Source: Gammaproteobacteria bacterium RIFCSPHIGHO2_12_FULL_39_24 (GTDB taxonomy: Bacteria > Pseudomonadota > Gammaproteobacteria > Coxiellales > Coxiellaceae). Taken from it: a DNA stretch of 64,000 nt. The stretch lies in assembly GCA_001802455.1 (NCBI GenBank), contig MGXZ01000016.1:124001-188000 (forward strand). The letters are read 5' to 3'. This document shows positions 41,280 to 48,559 of the stretch, piece after piece; the first letter of the stretch is position 1; every line of letters begins with the position of its first letter. The translations under genes and the position numbers were made by a program. The notes beneath the pieces were generated by a model. The model was not told the origin of the DNA. It ran no database searches and saw nothing but the letters and a program-made list of their open reading frames with translations.

Positions 41280-42044
41280 ATGGACCAACAAAACTGGGTT
41301 ATCTTAAAAAAAAATAAAGTGCTACTACTCTTTCCGATATTACGAGTCATTATTTCACTGGCAGTATTTAGTGTTGGCATCATCCCGATCGCACAAATAG
41401 AAGCAGAGGCGTGGCTAAGACTACCCATCACCGGAAAAGTATTTGCACTCACCATCGCCGGATTTTTATTATTATTATTTATATTGAATTTAATTTCTTT
41501 TTTATTTAACGCGGCACTCATTACCTGCACAATAAAAATACTCAACAACGAAACATATTCGTTTGGCGTTGGATTTAAAACTATGTTCACGCATTTTTTT
41601 AAATTAATAACGTGGATTATGGTGATGATAACGGTTGGCACTGTGATTCGTTTGTTACAATTTTGGATGGACAATTGGTTTTCGACTAAAATCGCAAAAA
41701 ATTTTTTATGCGAGTTAACATGGTCAGTCGCAACGTATTTTGTTTTGCCAATTTTACTCACTGAAAAAATCTCGCCACTTCGCGCTATCACCCATTCTGC
41801 AAAACTAGCTCAAAAAAATCCAATCATGGTAAATAAATTGAAAAGGCGCAACAAAGGGATTTTCATTGCTGCGCGATTTTTATCTTTTGTCCCTGTATTA
41901 ATCGGCATTATTATCGCAACAAAAAGTGCGACGATTATCGGTTCCATTATTACCGTTATTTCATTATTAAGTATTTCCATTTTGAATTCGTCCGAGCAAA
42001 TTATCATCCTGTGTAAAAATTTCTCATACGTTCACGCTCACTAA
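41280..42044 (+). CDS. Polytopic membrane protein of unknown function
   Basis: The 254-residue protein has about six predicted membrane helices, with an N-terminal NWVILKKNKVLLLFPILR segment that recalls DUF6159-type membrane proteins. A polar KLKRRNKG loop lies near residue 185. ATG 41280 is preceded by GGGG; the long upstream frame overlaps queA and is rejected. It is transcribed divergently from queA. No function can be assigned. Confidence 0.75.
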   Translation: MDQQNWVILKKNKVLLLFPILRVIISLAVFSVGIIPIAQIEAEAWLRLPITGKVFALTIAGFLLLLFILNLISFLFNAALITCTIKILNNETYSFGVGFKTMFTHFFKLITWIMVMITVGTVIRLLQFWMDNWFSTKIAKNFLCELTWSVATYFVLPILLTEKISPLRAITHSAKLAQKNPIMVNKLKRRNKGIFIAARFLSFVPVLIGIIIATKSATIIGSIITVISLLSISILNSSEQIIILCKNFSYVHAH

Positions 42045-42046
42045 CT

Positions 42047-42075
42047 TTGTCTAACACCTAATTTTACGTTATGAT
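42047..42075 (+). promoter_or_regulatory. Promoter of the secreted-protein gene at 42115
   Basis: TTGTCT (42047-42052) and TATGAT (42070-42075) are separated by exactly 17 bp, giving a start near 42082 and a 33-base leader containing AAGGA before the ATG. Confidence 0.55.
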
Positions 42076-42114
42076 CTCTATCACGTTTTTTCAATTAACC
42101 TTAAGGAATTAATC

Positions 42115-42537
42115 ATGATGAAGAAAAAACTGTTAGCAATGGGATTGGGTGCTGTGTTGTCGATGTCAACAGTTAGTGCAATGGCGTTTGATTTAACGTC
42201 TTCTGGTGTTGCAAACGGTTTAACATTAACGAGCAATATTGGCGGCGTAGATGTGTATTGCAATGCAATAAAAGGTCCAAAAACGATTACCAACATTCCG
42301 CTTAATCTACCGTGGTTTGTTATTATCGGCATGTTTCATTCTCAAAGCCTGCAATGTCAATTTTATCCGGATGGTGTTCAACCAGCATCAAACAATGAAA
42401 TTGGCTCAGCTGATCTTCAAATGACATTCTCTACTGGAACAATCTCCAATGTTCAAACTTATAACGGTCACGCAAAACCAGTCATCGCTTATTCAGCCGA
42501 TGATAAAAGTGGAATTTCGGTAACATTAAATCAATAA
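42115..42537 (+). CDS. Small secreted protein, unknown function
   Basis: The 140-residue product has a signal peptide (1-24, cleavage at AMA-FD). The mature protein begins LTSSGVANGLTLTSNIGG and contains two cysteines (VYCNAI and LQCQFY) that may form one disulfide. It is rich in Ser, Thr, Asn and Gly with alternating hydrophobics, suggesting a beta-rich exported domain. No family is recognised. It has its own promoter and a following hairpin terminator, so it is monocistronic and probably well expressed. The same hairpin type ends the secreted-protein gene at 34602. Confidence 0.75.
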   Translation: MMKKKLLAMGLGAVLSMSTVSAMAFDLTSSGVANGLTLTSNIGGVDVYCNAIKGPKTITNIPLNLPWFVIIGMFHSQSLQCQFYPDGVQPASNNEIGSADLQMTFSTGTISNVQTYNGHAKPVIAYSADDKSGISVTLNQ

Positions 42538-42543
42538 TCAGTA

Positions 42544-42576
42544 GCTCGCCCGGAAAGGCGAGCGCCAATTTTTTTT
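42544..42576 (+). terminator. Hairpin followed by T-run after the secreted-protein gene
   Basis: GCTCGCC (42544-42550) pairs with GGCGAGC (42557-42563) across a six-base loop; after five bases comes a run of eight T. It sits seven bases after the stop codon at 42537. The gap before the T-run is longer than ideal. Confidence 0.6.
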
Positions 42577-43840
42577 AAATATCACACGTCAGCTGAATAC
42601 CATACACATTCACACTACCATCAACCGTTCCCAATCCAATGGTGGGCGGCAACACAGTCGTTGTTTTTGACGCATCGTTTGACAATGTATTGTCGATGGG
42701 TGTAGATGGAACAAAAAAATGCGTCCATCCCATAGACCATTTAAATCCGGGCGAAGGTTGGATATCCAATCCTAACGAAGCAGCGTAATGATTGTTATCA
42801 GGCAAGCGAATATCGCGATAATACATGCGTGTCGGTGTTTCATCGTGACCCAATCCCGCATCCAATGCAATGTGTCGATTAAAGTGATATTTTCCACCCA
42901 GTGATAAATTCCACGTATCACGATAATTTTCATTGATTGCAATCACACCCGGCCCATTCGGTGTTGCAACATTATTAATAATCAGTTGCTTGAATACGGA
43001 CCATTGCGTGTAAAAAGCGCTGGCCATTAACGTTAACCGTGAATTGAAGTCATGATATACACTAAAAATAGTCGTCGCAGGAAGCGGAAATTTAGCACTG
43101 GCGTTGCTTTGCAAATTAAGTGGCGGCACATCATACGACTGTGCCGTGCTCGAACCTTTTGCGTCAATGGTAATAGCAGAACGATAACTCACCCCTGCGC
43201 GTGTTGCTGGTGTAAATTGCAATAAAACACCGGCATTGTAGCCATAATTCCATCCTGTTAATTCACTGTCCAGTGGCGAAAAAATATCTGAATCGTAAAT
43301 TGCTTTACCATATAACGCATCAAACCCAGCACCCAAAGACAAATAACGATTAATTTGATATGCCAAACTGGGATTTAAATTCACCGTCTCTAATTCTGTT
43401 GTTGTGGCAAGTGTGTTTACATAAAGCGTATCAGAATAAACCGTCGACAAGCCAAAGGGAGAAGTCATGCTGAATGCAAATGCCCAACGATTGGCAAAAG
43501 GTAATGCGTATGAAAAATTAGGAACAATATTAGTGGTATCACCTGCTTCATTTGTCACAGGAATGCCGTCAGCAGTACCAGAAAATTTTACTTGCAACCC
43601 AATCAATGCAGCACCAAACGATAGTTGCTGATGTTGTAAATGCGTCGCACTTGCAGGATTATAAAAAATAGTCGCGGCTGTATCTGCTTCAGCAGCACCA
43701 CCCGCGTGATAATCACCGACTCCACCTGCGTCTTGCTCCCACAATTGAAATGCGCCTGCAAAAGAATTAGCGGAAAAAATAAGAACAGATAGGGGAAAAA
43801 TAAAAATAGCGAGACGTTTTAATATCCTGAGAAATTTCAT
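42575..43840 (-). CDS. FadL/OmpP1-family outer membrane transport protein
   Basis: FadL-type 14-strand barrels import long-chain fatty acids or other hydrophobic compounds. From ATG 43840 the 421-residue protein has a signal peptide (about 1-27, ending FAGAF) and the family N-terminal hatch motif, including QDAGGVGDYHAGGAAEADTA and TIFYNPAS. Beta-strand alternation continues to a C-terminus ending TCDI. AAGGA precedes the start. Its leader contains a copy of the 3' end of tRNA-Ser(CGA). Confidence 0.9.
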   Translation of the reverse strand: MKFLRILKRLAIFIFPLSVLIFSANSFAGAFQLWEQDAGGVGDYHAGGAAEADTAATIFYNPASATHLQHQQLSFGAALIGLQVKFSGTADGIPVTNEAGDTTNIVPNFSYALPFANRWAFAFSMTSPFGLSTVYSDTLYVNTLATTTELETVNLNPSLAYQINRYLSLGAGFDALYGKAIYDSDIFSPLDSELTGWNYGYNAGVLLQFTPATRAGVSYRSAITIDAKGSSTAQSYDVPPLNLQSNASAKFPLPATTIFSVYHDFNSRLTLMASAFYTQWSVFKQLIINNVATPNGPGVIAINENYRDTWNLSLGGKYHFNRHIALDAGLGHDETPTRMYYRDIRLPDNNHYAASLGLDIQPSPGFKWSMGWTHFFVPSTPIDNTLSNDASKTTTVLPPTIGLGTVDGSVNVYGIQLTCDI

Positions 43841-43852
43841 GCTGATAATCCT

Positions 43853-44049
43853 TAATTCGGAGAAGGTGGGATTATTCGCGCACATCCTGTGCGCTCACCC
43901 TTCGAGCTGATTTGCGCAGCAAATCATTCAAAAATGCAGTCCCTGCATTTTTAGTCGAACCCACGAAATCACGTGGGTTCGCAACCAACGATCTTGGAAT
44001 TATTAAAATGATCTAAAGATCATTTTAATAATTCGGAGAAGGTGGGATT
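43853..44049. repeat. 21-bp direct repeat of tRNA-Ser 3' end enclosing five hairpins
   Basis: Positions 43853-43873 and 44029-44049 are identical and include the last 16 bases of tRNA-Ser(CGA). Between them are five perfect inverted repeats in a row: 43878-43894 (7-bp stem), 43908-43926 (8), 43930-43952 (10), 43956-43981 (10, its arm CGAACCCACG matching the tRNA T-arm) and 43997-44034 (18, loop 2). No coding frame fits. The layout looks like attachment-site duplication by an integrating element, now reduced to a hairpin block. Confidence 0.8.
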
Positions 44050-44123
44050 CGAACCCACGTGGGCCCTTTCGAGCCCCATCCGATTTCGAGTCGGCGCCGT
44101 TATGACCGCTTCGGTACCTCTCC
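44034..44123 (-). tRNA. tRNA-Ser (anticodon CGA)
   Basis: This 90-nt class II tRNA on the minus strand has acceptor stem GGAGAGG, anticodon stem CCGA/TCGG with loop CTCGAAA (anticodon CGA, reading UCG), a long variable arm, and T-arm CGTGGGTTCGAATCCCAC. CCA is not encoded. Its 5' end is the base shared with the stop region of the lipoprotein gene upstream on the same strand. Confidence 0.93.
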
Positions 44124-44347
44124 TATTTTTGCAACGTCGGTGGCTTCAACGAAACTGATTTCACTGATCCCGTTTGTGGTGCTGCAGGGATGGGATAATA
44201 ATCATGTTGCTTCAATACGGGCACATCACTGGGAACAACAATCGGCGCAATTTCGCGACCATTTTTTAAATAATTTTTGGTGTGATTTGCGCACGCGGTT
44301 AAAAAAACACCCGCAAAACACAGCACAATTAATTTTCCATATCGCAT
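44123..44347 (-). CDS. Short BamC-like lipoprotein
   Basis: The 74-residue protein has a lipoprotein signal with lipobox LTAC (Cys19). It is followed by an unstructured, Pro-rich stretch (NYLKNGREIAPIVVP, HDYYPIPAAP, VSLKPPTL) that resembles the N-terminal region by which BamC lies along BamD. The two folded BamC domains are absent. Position downstream of dapA equals that of bamC (nlpB) in E. coli, which supports a minimal BamC. ATG 44347 has GGAGGGG upstream. A MITE-like element separates it from dapA. Confidence 0.6.
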   Translation of the reverse strand: MRYGKLIVLCFAGVFLTACANHTKNYLKNGREIAPIVVPSDVPVLKQHDYYPIPAAPQTGSVKSVSLKPPTLQK

Positions 44348-44369
44348 TGTCCAGCCCCTCCAAAAAATA

Positions 44370-44560
44370 GAAGTTTCGCACTTTAAAAAATCTGTCATTC
44401 ACTCGTTGGATGCTGTGATTGGGATATTCCTCGAAAAGTCGCCGTGAATACATCCCTGTAGGCTCGACAATGTCATCCTTGACATTGACGCTTTTCTCGA
44501 AACATCCCAATCACAGCATCACTCGCTACTTCAGAGTATTTTTTTAAAGTGCGAAACTTC
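44370..44560. mobile_element. MITE-like inverted-repeat element, long copy (family 1)
   Basis: The 191-bp element has perfect 21-bp terminal inverted repeats (beginning GAAGTTTCGCACTTTAAAA) and a second inner inverted pair (GATGCTGTGATTGGGAT, and its complement at 44505-44521). It has no coding frame. It separates dapA from the BamC-like gene, and its left end lies next to that gene's ribosome site. The copy at 7718 shares both ends. Confidence 0.88.
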
Positions 44561-44621
44561 TCTAATAATCAAAGTCGCTCATGGTAACCCGATTTGCGAA
44601 TGAAGAAAACCGATTTGATCA

Positions 44622-45497
44622 TTATTTTGTACAGAATAGCGCTTTCAACACCGCTTCCATTTTCGCTTCATGCTGCGCACTCAATTGAGTCAATGGCAAA
44701 CGAATACCCGATTGAATTAATCCCATTTTATATAACGCCCATTTGGTAGGAATAGGATTGGTTTCAATAAATAATATTTTATTTAATTCGCGTAATTGCT
44801 GATTGATTTTTTCAGCTAACGCACGATCTTTATTTAATGCAGCAACGCCTAATTCATGAAACAATTTTGGCGCAACATTAGCCGCAACCGAAATCACACC
44901 TTGACCTCCTTGCAACATAAATTCCATCGCAGTAGCATCATCACCACTGTAAAAATCCATTTTTAAATTCATCTCTAATAATTTTTTCAAACGATTTGAA
45001 TCACCCATCGCTTCTTTCACGCCAATGATATTCGCGTATTGAGATAATCGCGAAATGGTTTTGGGCAATAAATCACAACACGTTCTACTCGGCACGTTAT
45101 ATAAAATTTGCGGAATCGAAATTGCTTTCGCAATCGCGCGATAATGCTGAAATAATCCTTCTTGTGTGGGTTTGTTGTAATACGGTGTCACCAACAAAAC
45201 CGCATCCGCACCGAGTGACATCGCTTCACGCGTTAATTCAATCGTGTGCATAGTGGAATTAGTGCCTGTCCCCACAATAACCGGCATTTTATGTTTTACT
45301 CGCGCGATAGATAATGTAATGATTTCGCGACGCTCATGATTTTCAATAGTCGCTGATTCACCGGTCGTACCTAAAATAACCAATCCATCCGTTTTATTTT
45401 CACACTGCCAATCAAGTAATTTTTCAAGACTCGCAAAATCAATTGATCCATCTGCGTGCATGGGTGTGACTAACGCAACTAGGCTGCCGTGGAACAT
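44622..45497 (-). CDS. dapA: 4-hydroxy-tetrahydrodipicolinate synthase DapA
   Basis: DapA condenses pyruvate with aspartate semialdehyde toward diaminopimelate and lysine. The 291-residue TIM barrel has Schiff-base Lys161 (GVKEAMGD), Tyr133 in YNVPSRT, the GTTGES motif (Thr44-Thr45) and Tyr107. Length matches E. coli (292). Diaminopimelate is needed for the peptidoglycan whose first step is MurA, also in this window. Confidence 0.97.
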   Translation of the reverse strand: MFHGSLVALVTPMHADGSIDFASLEKLLDWQCENKTDGLVILGTTGESATIENHERREIITLSIARVKHKMPVIVGTGTNSTMHTIELTREAMSLGADAVLLVTPYYNKPTQEGLFQHYRAIAKAISIPQILYNVPSRTCCDLLPKTISRLSQYANIIGVKEAMGDSNRLKKLLEMNLKMDFYSGDDATAMEFMLQGGQGVISVAANVAPKLFHELGVAALNKDRALAEKINQQLRELNKILFIETNPIPTKWALYKMGLIQSGIRLPLTQLSAQHEAKMEAVLKALFCTK

Positions 45498-45547
45498 AGA
45501 AACTCCTATTTTTAGGCAGATATGTTACAGTGGGTTGGTTTGAGATA

Positions 45548-45582
45548 CCATACCTTGAGGTATGGATGTAGCAAGGTATAAC
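45548..45582 (+). promoter_or_regulatory. Possible rmuC promoter with a dyad
   Basis: TTGAGG (45555-45560) and TATAAC (45577-45582) have a 16-bp spacer. Transcription would start only a few bases before the rmuC ATG at 45593, implying a near-leaderless mRNA. A perfect 7-bp dyad (CCATACC-TTGA-GGTATGG, 45548-45565) overlaps the -35 box and could be an operator. Confidence 0.35.
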
Positions 45583-45592
45583 GAGAACAATT

Positions 45593-46813
45593 ATGTTAGC
45601 CATCAGCTTGACTGTTATTGCGCTGGGAGTATTGATTTCTCTCATTTTCATCATTCTGCTAAACGAACGCATCAAACAGCTTTTTTCACAGCGAAAAGAG
45701 ATCGAACAATTATTAAAAGAACAACAAGCCGCACAACAAACAGCACGTCAGCAATTCGATCAACATCAAATTCAAAGCTTAAAATTAATTCAAGACTCCA
45801 TGCAAAACGCATCAACTGATATGCGCAATCAAGTGGCCACTTTACTAAATCAACATACCAAACAACTAACTGAACAGTTTGAAAAATTAACACAAACCAC
45901 CCGAGAAAAATTGCACGACATTAGCAATGAAGTTAATAAACAATTAACCTCAGGATTTGAAAAAACCACCACCACCTTTTTAGATGTCATAAAACGGTTG
46001 GCCATTATCGATGAAGCACAGAAAAAAATTACGGAATTATCGAGCAATGTGGTGGGTCTTCAAGAAATTTTATCAGATAAAAAATCACGTGGTGCATTTG
46101 GTGAAGTACAATTGAGCGCCCTACTTCACAATATGCTCGCAGAAAATCATTTTTCGATGCAACACACACTTTCCAATGGCAAACGCGCAGACTGTTTGTT
46201 ATTTCTACCGGAGCCAACAGGCAACATGGTAATCGATGCAAAATTTCCGCTAGAAAATTATCGCAAATTGCAAAACACGCAATTAACCGATGCTGAAAAA
46301 AAATTGATTGAAACACAATTTAAAAATGATATCAAAAAACACATTCAGGATATTACCGAAAAATATATTATTCCCGGTGAGACAGCCGATGGCGCGATGT
46401 TATTTATTCCCGCCGAAGCGATTTTTGCTGAAATTCATGCAAAACAAGCAGAATTAGTAGAATTTTCGCAAAAAAAGCGTGTATGGTTAGTATCACCAAC
46501 AACCATGATGGCGATTTTAACAACGGCACGTGCGGTGTTAAAAGATGCAGCGACAAGGCAACAAGTACACATTATTCAAGAACACTTAATTGGTTTGGGG
46601 AAAGATTTTGATCGTTTTCAAAATCGAATGGATGATTTAGCAAAACATATTTCACAAGCCAATAAAGACGTTGAAGAAGTGCATATTTCATCGAAAAAAT
46701 TAACATCTCGTTTTCAGAAAATAGAAAAAGCGGATGCAGGGAAACTGCAGGATGCACCAGTAAATCAACACAGAACCGCGAGCATAGCGAGCGGAACGGA
46801 AATCATTAGCTGA
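45593..46813 (+). CDS. rmuC: RmuC-type DNA recombination-limiting protein
   Basis: RmuC proteins limit recombination at inverted repeats. The 406-residue protein has one N-terminal membrane helix (about 3-23), a long coiled coil (about 25-150) and the RmuC nuclease-like domain, with GAFGEVQLSALL, VIDAKFPLENYRKL and MLFIPAEAIFAEIHA motifs. The VIDAKFP element is the PD-(D/E)xK-type core. It is divergent from dapA. Its link to inverted-repeat stability is notable in a genome with so many inverted repeats. Confidence 0.92.
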   Translation: MLAISLTVIALGVLISLIFIILLNERIKQLFSQRKEIEQLLKEQQAAQQTARQQFDQHQIQSLKLIQDSMQNASTDMRNQVATLLNQHTKQLTEQFEKLTQTTREKLHDISNEVNKQLTSGFEKTTTTFLDVIKRLAIIDEAQKKITELSSNVVGLQEILSDKKSRGAFGEVQLSALLHNMLAENHFSMQHTLSNGKRADCLLFLPEPTGNMVIDAKFPLENYRKLQNTQLTDAEKKLIETQFKNDIKKHIQDITEKYIIPGETADGAMLFIPAEAIFAEIHAKQAELVEFSQKKRVWLVSPTTMMAILTTARAVLKDAATRQQVHIIQEHLIGLGKDFDRFQNRMDDLAKHISQANKDVEEVHISSKKLTSRFQKIEKADAGKLQDAPVNQHRTASIASGTEIIS

Positions 46814-46925
46814 TGCAGCTTGTTAAGATCAATGTCACGCGACAATCACAATAACAAAACTTCAGTATCACACAATGCCCAGCTCCGCTTGTTGCACGCA
46901 CGTTCGGCGCTAATTCACTAGCGCA

Positions 46926-47516
46926 TCACCACTGCACCTGATATTCCTGCAAACCCAATCGCACCACACCTATATCGCCGGCATTTATTTTTCCCACTCC
47001 CGCTGGCGTGCCCGTAAAAATAATATCGCCTGTGCATAACGGAAAATAATCACTCGCCATTTTTACCAATTTCGTTGGCGAAAAAATCATTTTATTTCCA
47101 GCGCTATTCTGACGTAACTCTTCATTGATATAGAATGAAAATGGTAATTGCAGTATTTCTTTGAGCGAATCAATTTTCACCCACGGCCCCACAACAGCAG
47201 AATCATGAAATACTTTTCCAATTGTCCACGGATGCCCTGCTTCTTTTAACTTTTTTTGCAACACGCGTTTTGTCAAATCTAACCCCACCGAAACAAAACC
47301 AATTTCATCAGGCGAAATTAATTTGAAAACCAACTCACATTCATAATGCACTTCATCCGCCGGTAAAGACAAAGTGAGTTTTTCATCCCACTTCTGACTT
47401 TGACGCAATACGCTAAAAGGTTTTAAAAAAATAACGGGCGTATCGACAGATTGATCACCCAGTTCATGCATATGATCGCGATAATTTTTTCCGAAACAAA
47501 TTATTTTGTCGTTCAT
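46926..47516 (-). CDS. Fumarylacetoacetate hydrolase (FAH) family protein
   Basis: The 196-residue single-domain protein has the FAH fold with metal ligands in VHYECELVFKL (the E-x-E pair), the PWTIGKVFHDSAVVGPW segment and a FTGTPAGVGKINAGD motif. Such proteins act as acylpyruvase or oxaloacetate decarboxylase in many bacteria. Its start overlaps the small lipoprotein stop (ATGA), placing it third in an operon with the dehalogenase homologue. Confidence 0.88.
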   Translation of the reverse strand: MNDKIICFGKNYRDHMHELGDQSVDTPVIFLKPFSVLRQSQKWDEKLTLSLPADEVHYECELVFKLISPDEIGFVSVGLDLTKRVLQKKLKEAGHPWTIGKVFHDSAVVGPWVKIDSLKEILQLPFSFYINEELRQNSAGNKMIFSPTKLVKMASDYFPLCTGDIIFTGTPAGVGKINAGDIGVVRLGLQEYQVQW

Positions 47517-47641
47517 GACGTCGTCACACCAGGATTCGTATCAAAATATGCTTTTCCTGCAGGAAAATTGACAGAACCACAAGCAGTTAGGAGGGTGCAA
47601 AAGACAAAATAGATTGCAATTTGCAATATTTTTTTAATCAT
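47513..47641 (-). CDS. Tiny lipoprotein, 42 residues
   Basis: The frame overlaps the dehalogenase-like gene upstream and the FAH gene downstream by ATGA at both ends. It encodes a lipoprotein signal (MIKKILQIAIYFVF, lipobox LTAC, Cys21) and a 21-residue mature tail (GSVNFPAGKAYFDTNPGVTT). Double coupling argues that it is real. The function is unknown. Confidence 0.7.
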   Translation of the reverse strand: MIKKILQIAIYFVFCTLLTACGSVNFPAGKAYFDTNPGVTTS

Positions 47642-48528
47642 AACGACTGATACCATTGTGACAGCGCTTGAGAAAATTGTTCCGGAACAGATTCTTGTGC
47701 TAAATGCATCGCATCATCCAGCGCGGCCAATTCAATATTGGGTAAATTTTTTTTCGCCCAACCCACCATTTCTATCGTGGTCATAAAACCAGGGATGGCA
47801 TATAACATTAATTTAGGAATTTTTGTTTTTTGTAAAAATGTTGAATATTTCCGCATTAAATCCTGAATGGTTGGCGAACTATTTCCCAATGGCAATTCAT
47901 TGACATATTGCCATAACGGTTTTCGACTGTCTGGTGTTGAGAAAGGTGCGCGGTAATGCGCCATTTCTTCTTCTGTTAATGCGCGCACCATACTGCGCGG
48001 CAACATTTTTTCAACCAAATAATTTTGTTTCACTACAGCACGATAACTCGCGCCAGGACGATTTAATAATGTCGCGAATTGCTGCACAGGTAATGATAAT
48101 TCACTCCAACTCATCACAGGACGAAGATGAGATTCATAAAATGCAATTGCTTTTACATTTTTTTCATGACGGCGCGCATAGTCAAATCCGATGACTGAAC
48201 CCCAACCATGTAAAACCAACGTGATATTTTTTAATTTTAATGCATCAACAAAAGTTTCGATGTAATCAATGTGTTCCATCACTGTATATTCAATATCGGG
48301 TTTATCAGATTGCCCCATGCCAATTAAATCAGGCGTGATACAACGTGCTGATGAAGATAAGGCGGGAATAATATTTCGCCATAAATACGCGCTCGTCGGA
48401 ATGCCGTGCAAAAATAAAATGGGATCTCCCGATCCCGCATCGTAATAATGTATTTTAGCGCCTTTTACCATGACAAAATGTGATGGGAAATCTTGTGTCA
48501 ACGCATTTTTTTTTCCTTGTGCTCTCAT
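47638..48528 (-). CDS. Haloalkane dehalogenase-like alpha/beta hydrolase lacking the nucleophile
   Basis: The 296-residue protein aligns in pattern with haloalkane dehalogenases such as LinB along its length: FLHGIPTSAYLWRN, PDLIGMGQSDKP, then LHGWGSVIGFDYARRH. In the family the last motif is H-D-W-G-S with nucleophilic Asp; here that residue is Gly108 (codon GGT). The halide-binding Asn of HGNPTS is Ile43. The acid (Glu132) and base (His275) positions are kept. It should not dehalogenate. ATG 48528 has AGGGAT upstream. Confidence 0.85.
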   Translation of the reverse strand: MRAQGKKNALTQDFPSHFVMVKGAKIHYYDAGSGDPILFLHGIPTSAYLWRNIIPALSSSARCITPDLIGMGQSDKPDIEYTVMEHIDYIETFVDALKLKNITLVLHGWGSVIGFDYARRHEKNVKAIAFYESHLRPVMSWSELSLPVQQFATLLNRPGASYRAVVKQNYLVEKMLPRSMVRALTEEEMAHYRAPFSTPDSRKPLWQYVNELPLGNSSPTIQDLMRKYSTFLQKTKIPKLMLYAIPGFMTTIEMVGWAKKNLPNIELAALDDAMHLAQESVPEQFSQALSQWYQSL

Positions 48529-48559
48529 TTGCAATATCCCTTAGCAGTCTACTCATTAT

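Noticed and set aside
43853-44049. Complete genomic island between tRNA repeats
   Set aside because: Only 155 bp lie between the direct repeats and no integrase is present; at most a scar or minimal element.
47638-48528. Functional haloalkane dehalogenase
   Set aside because: The nucleophilic Asp and halide-binding Asn positions are Gly and Ile.
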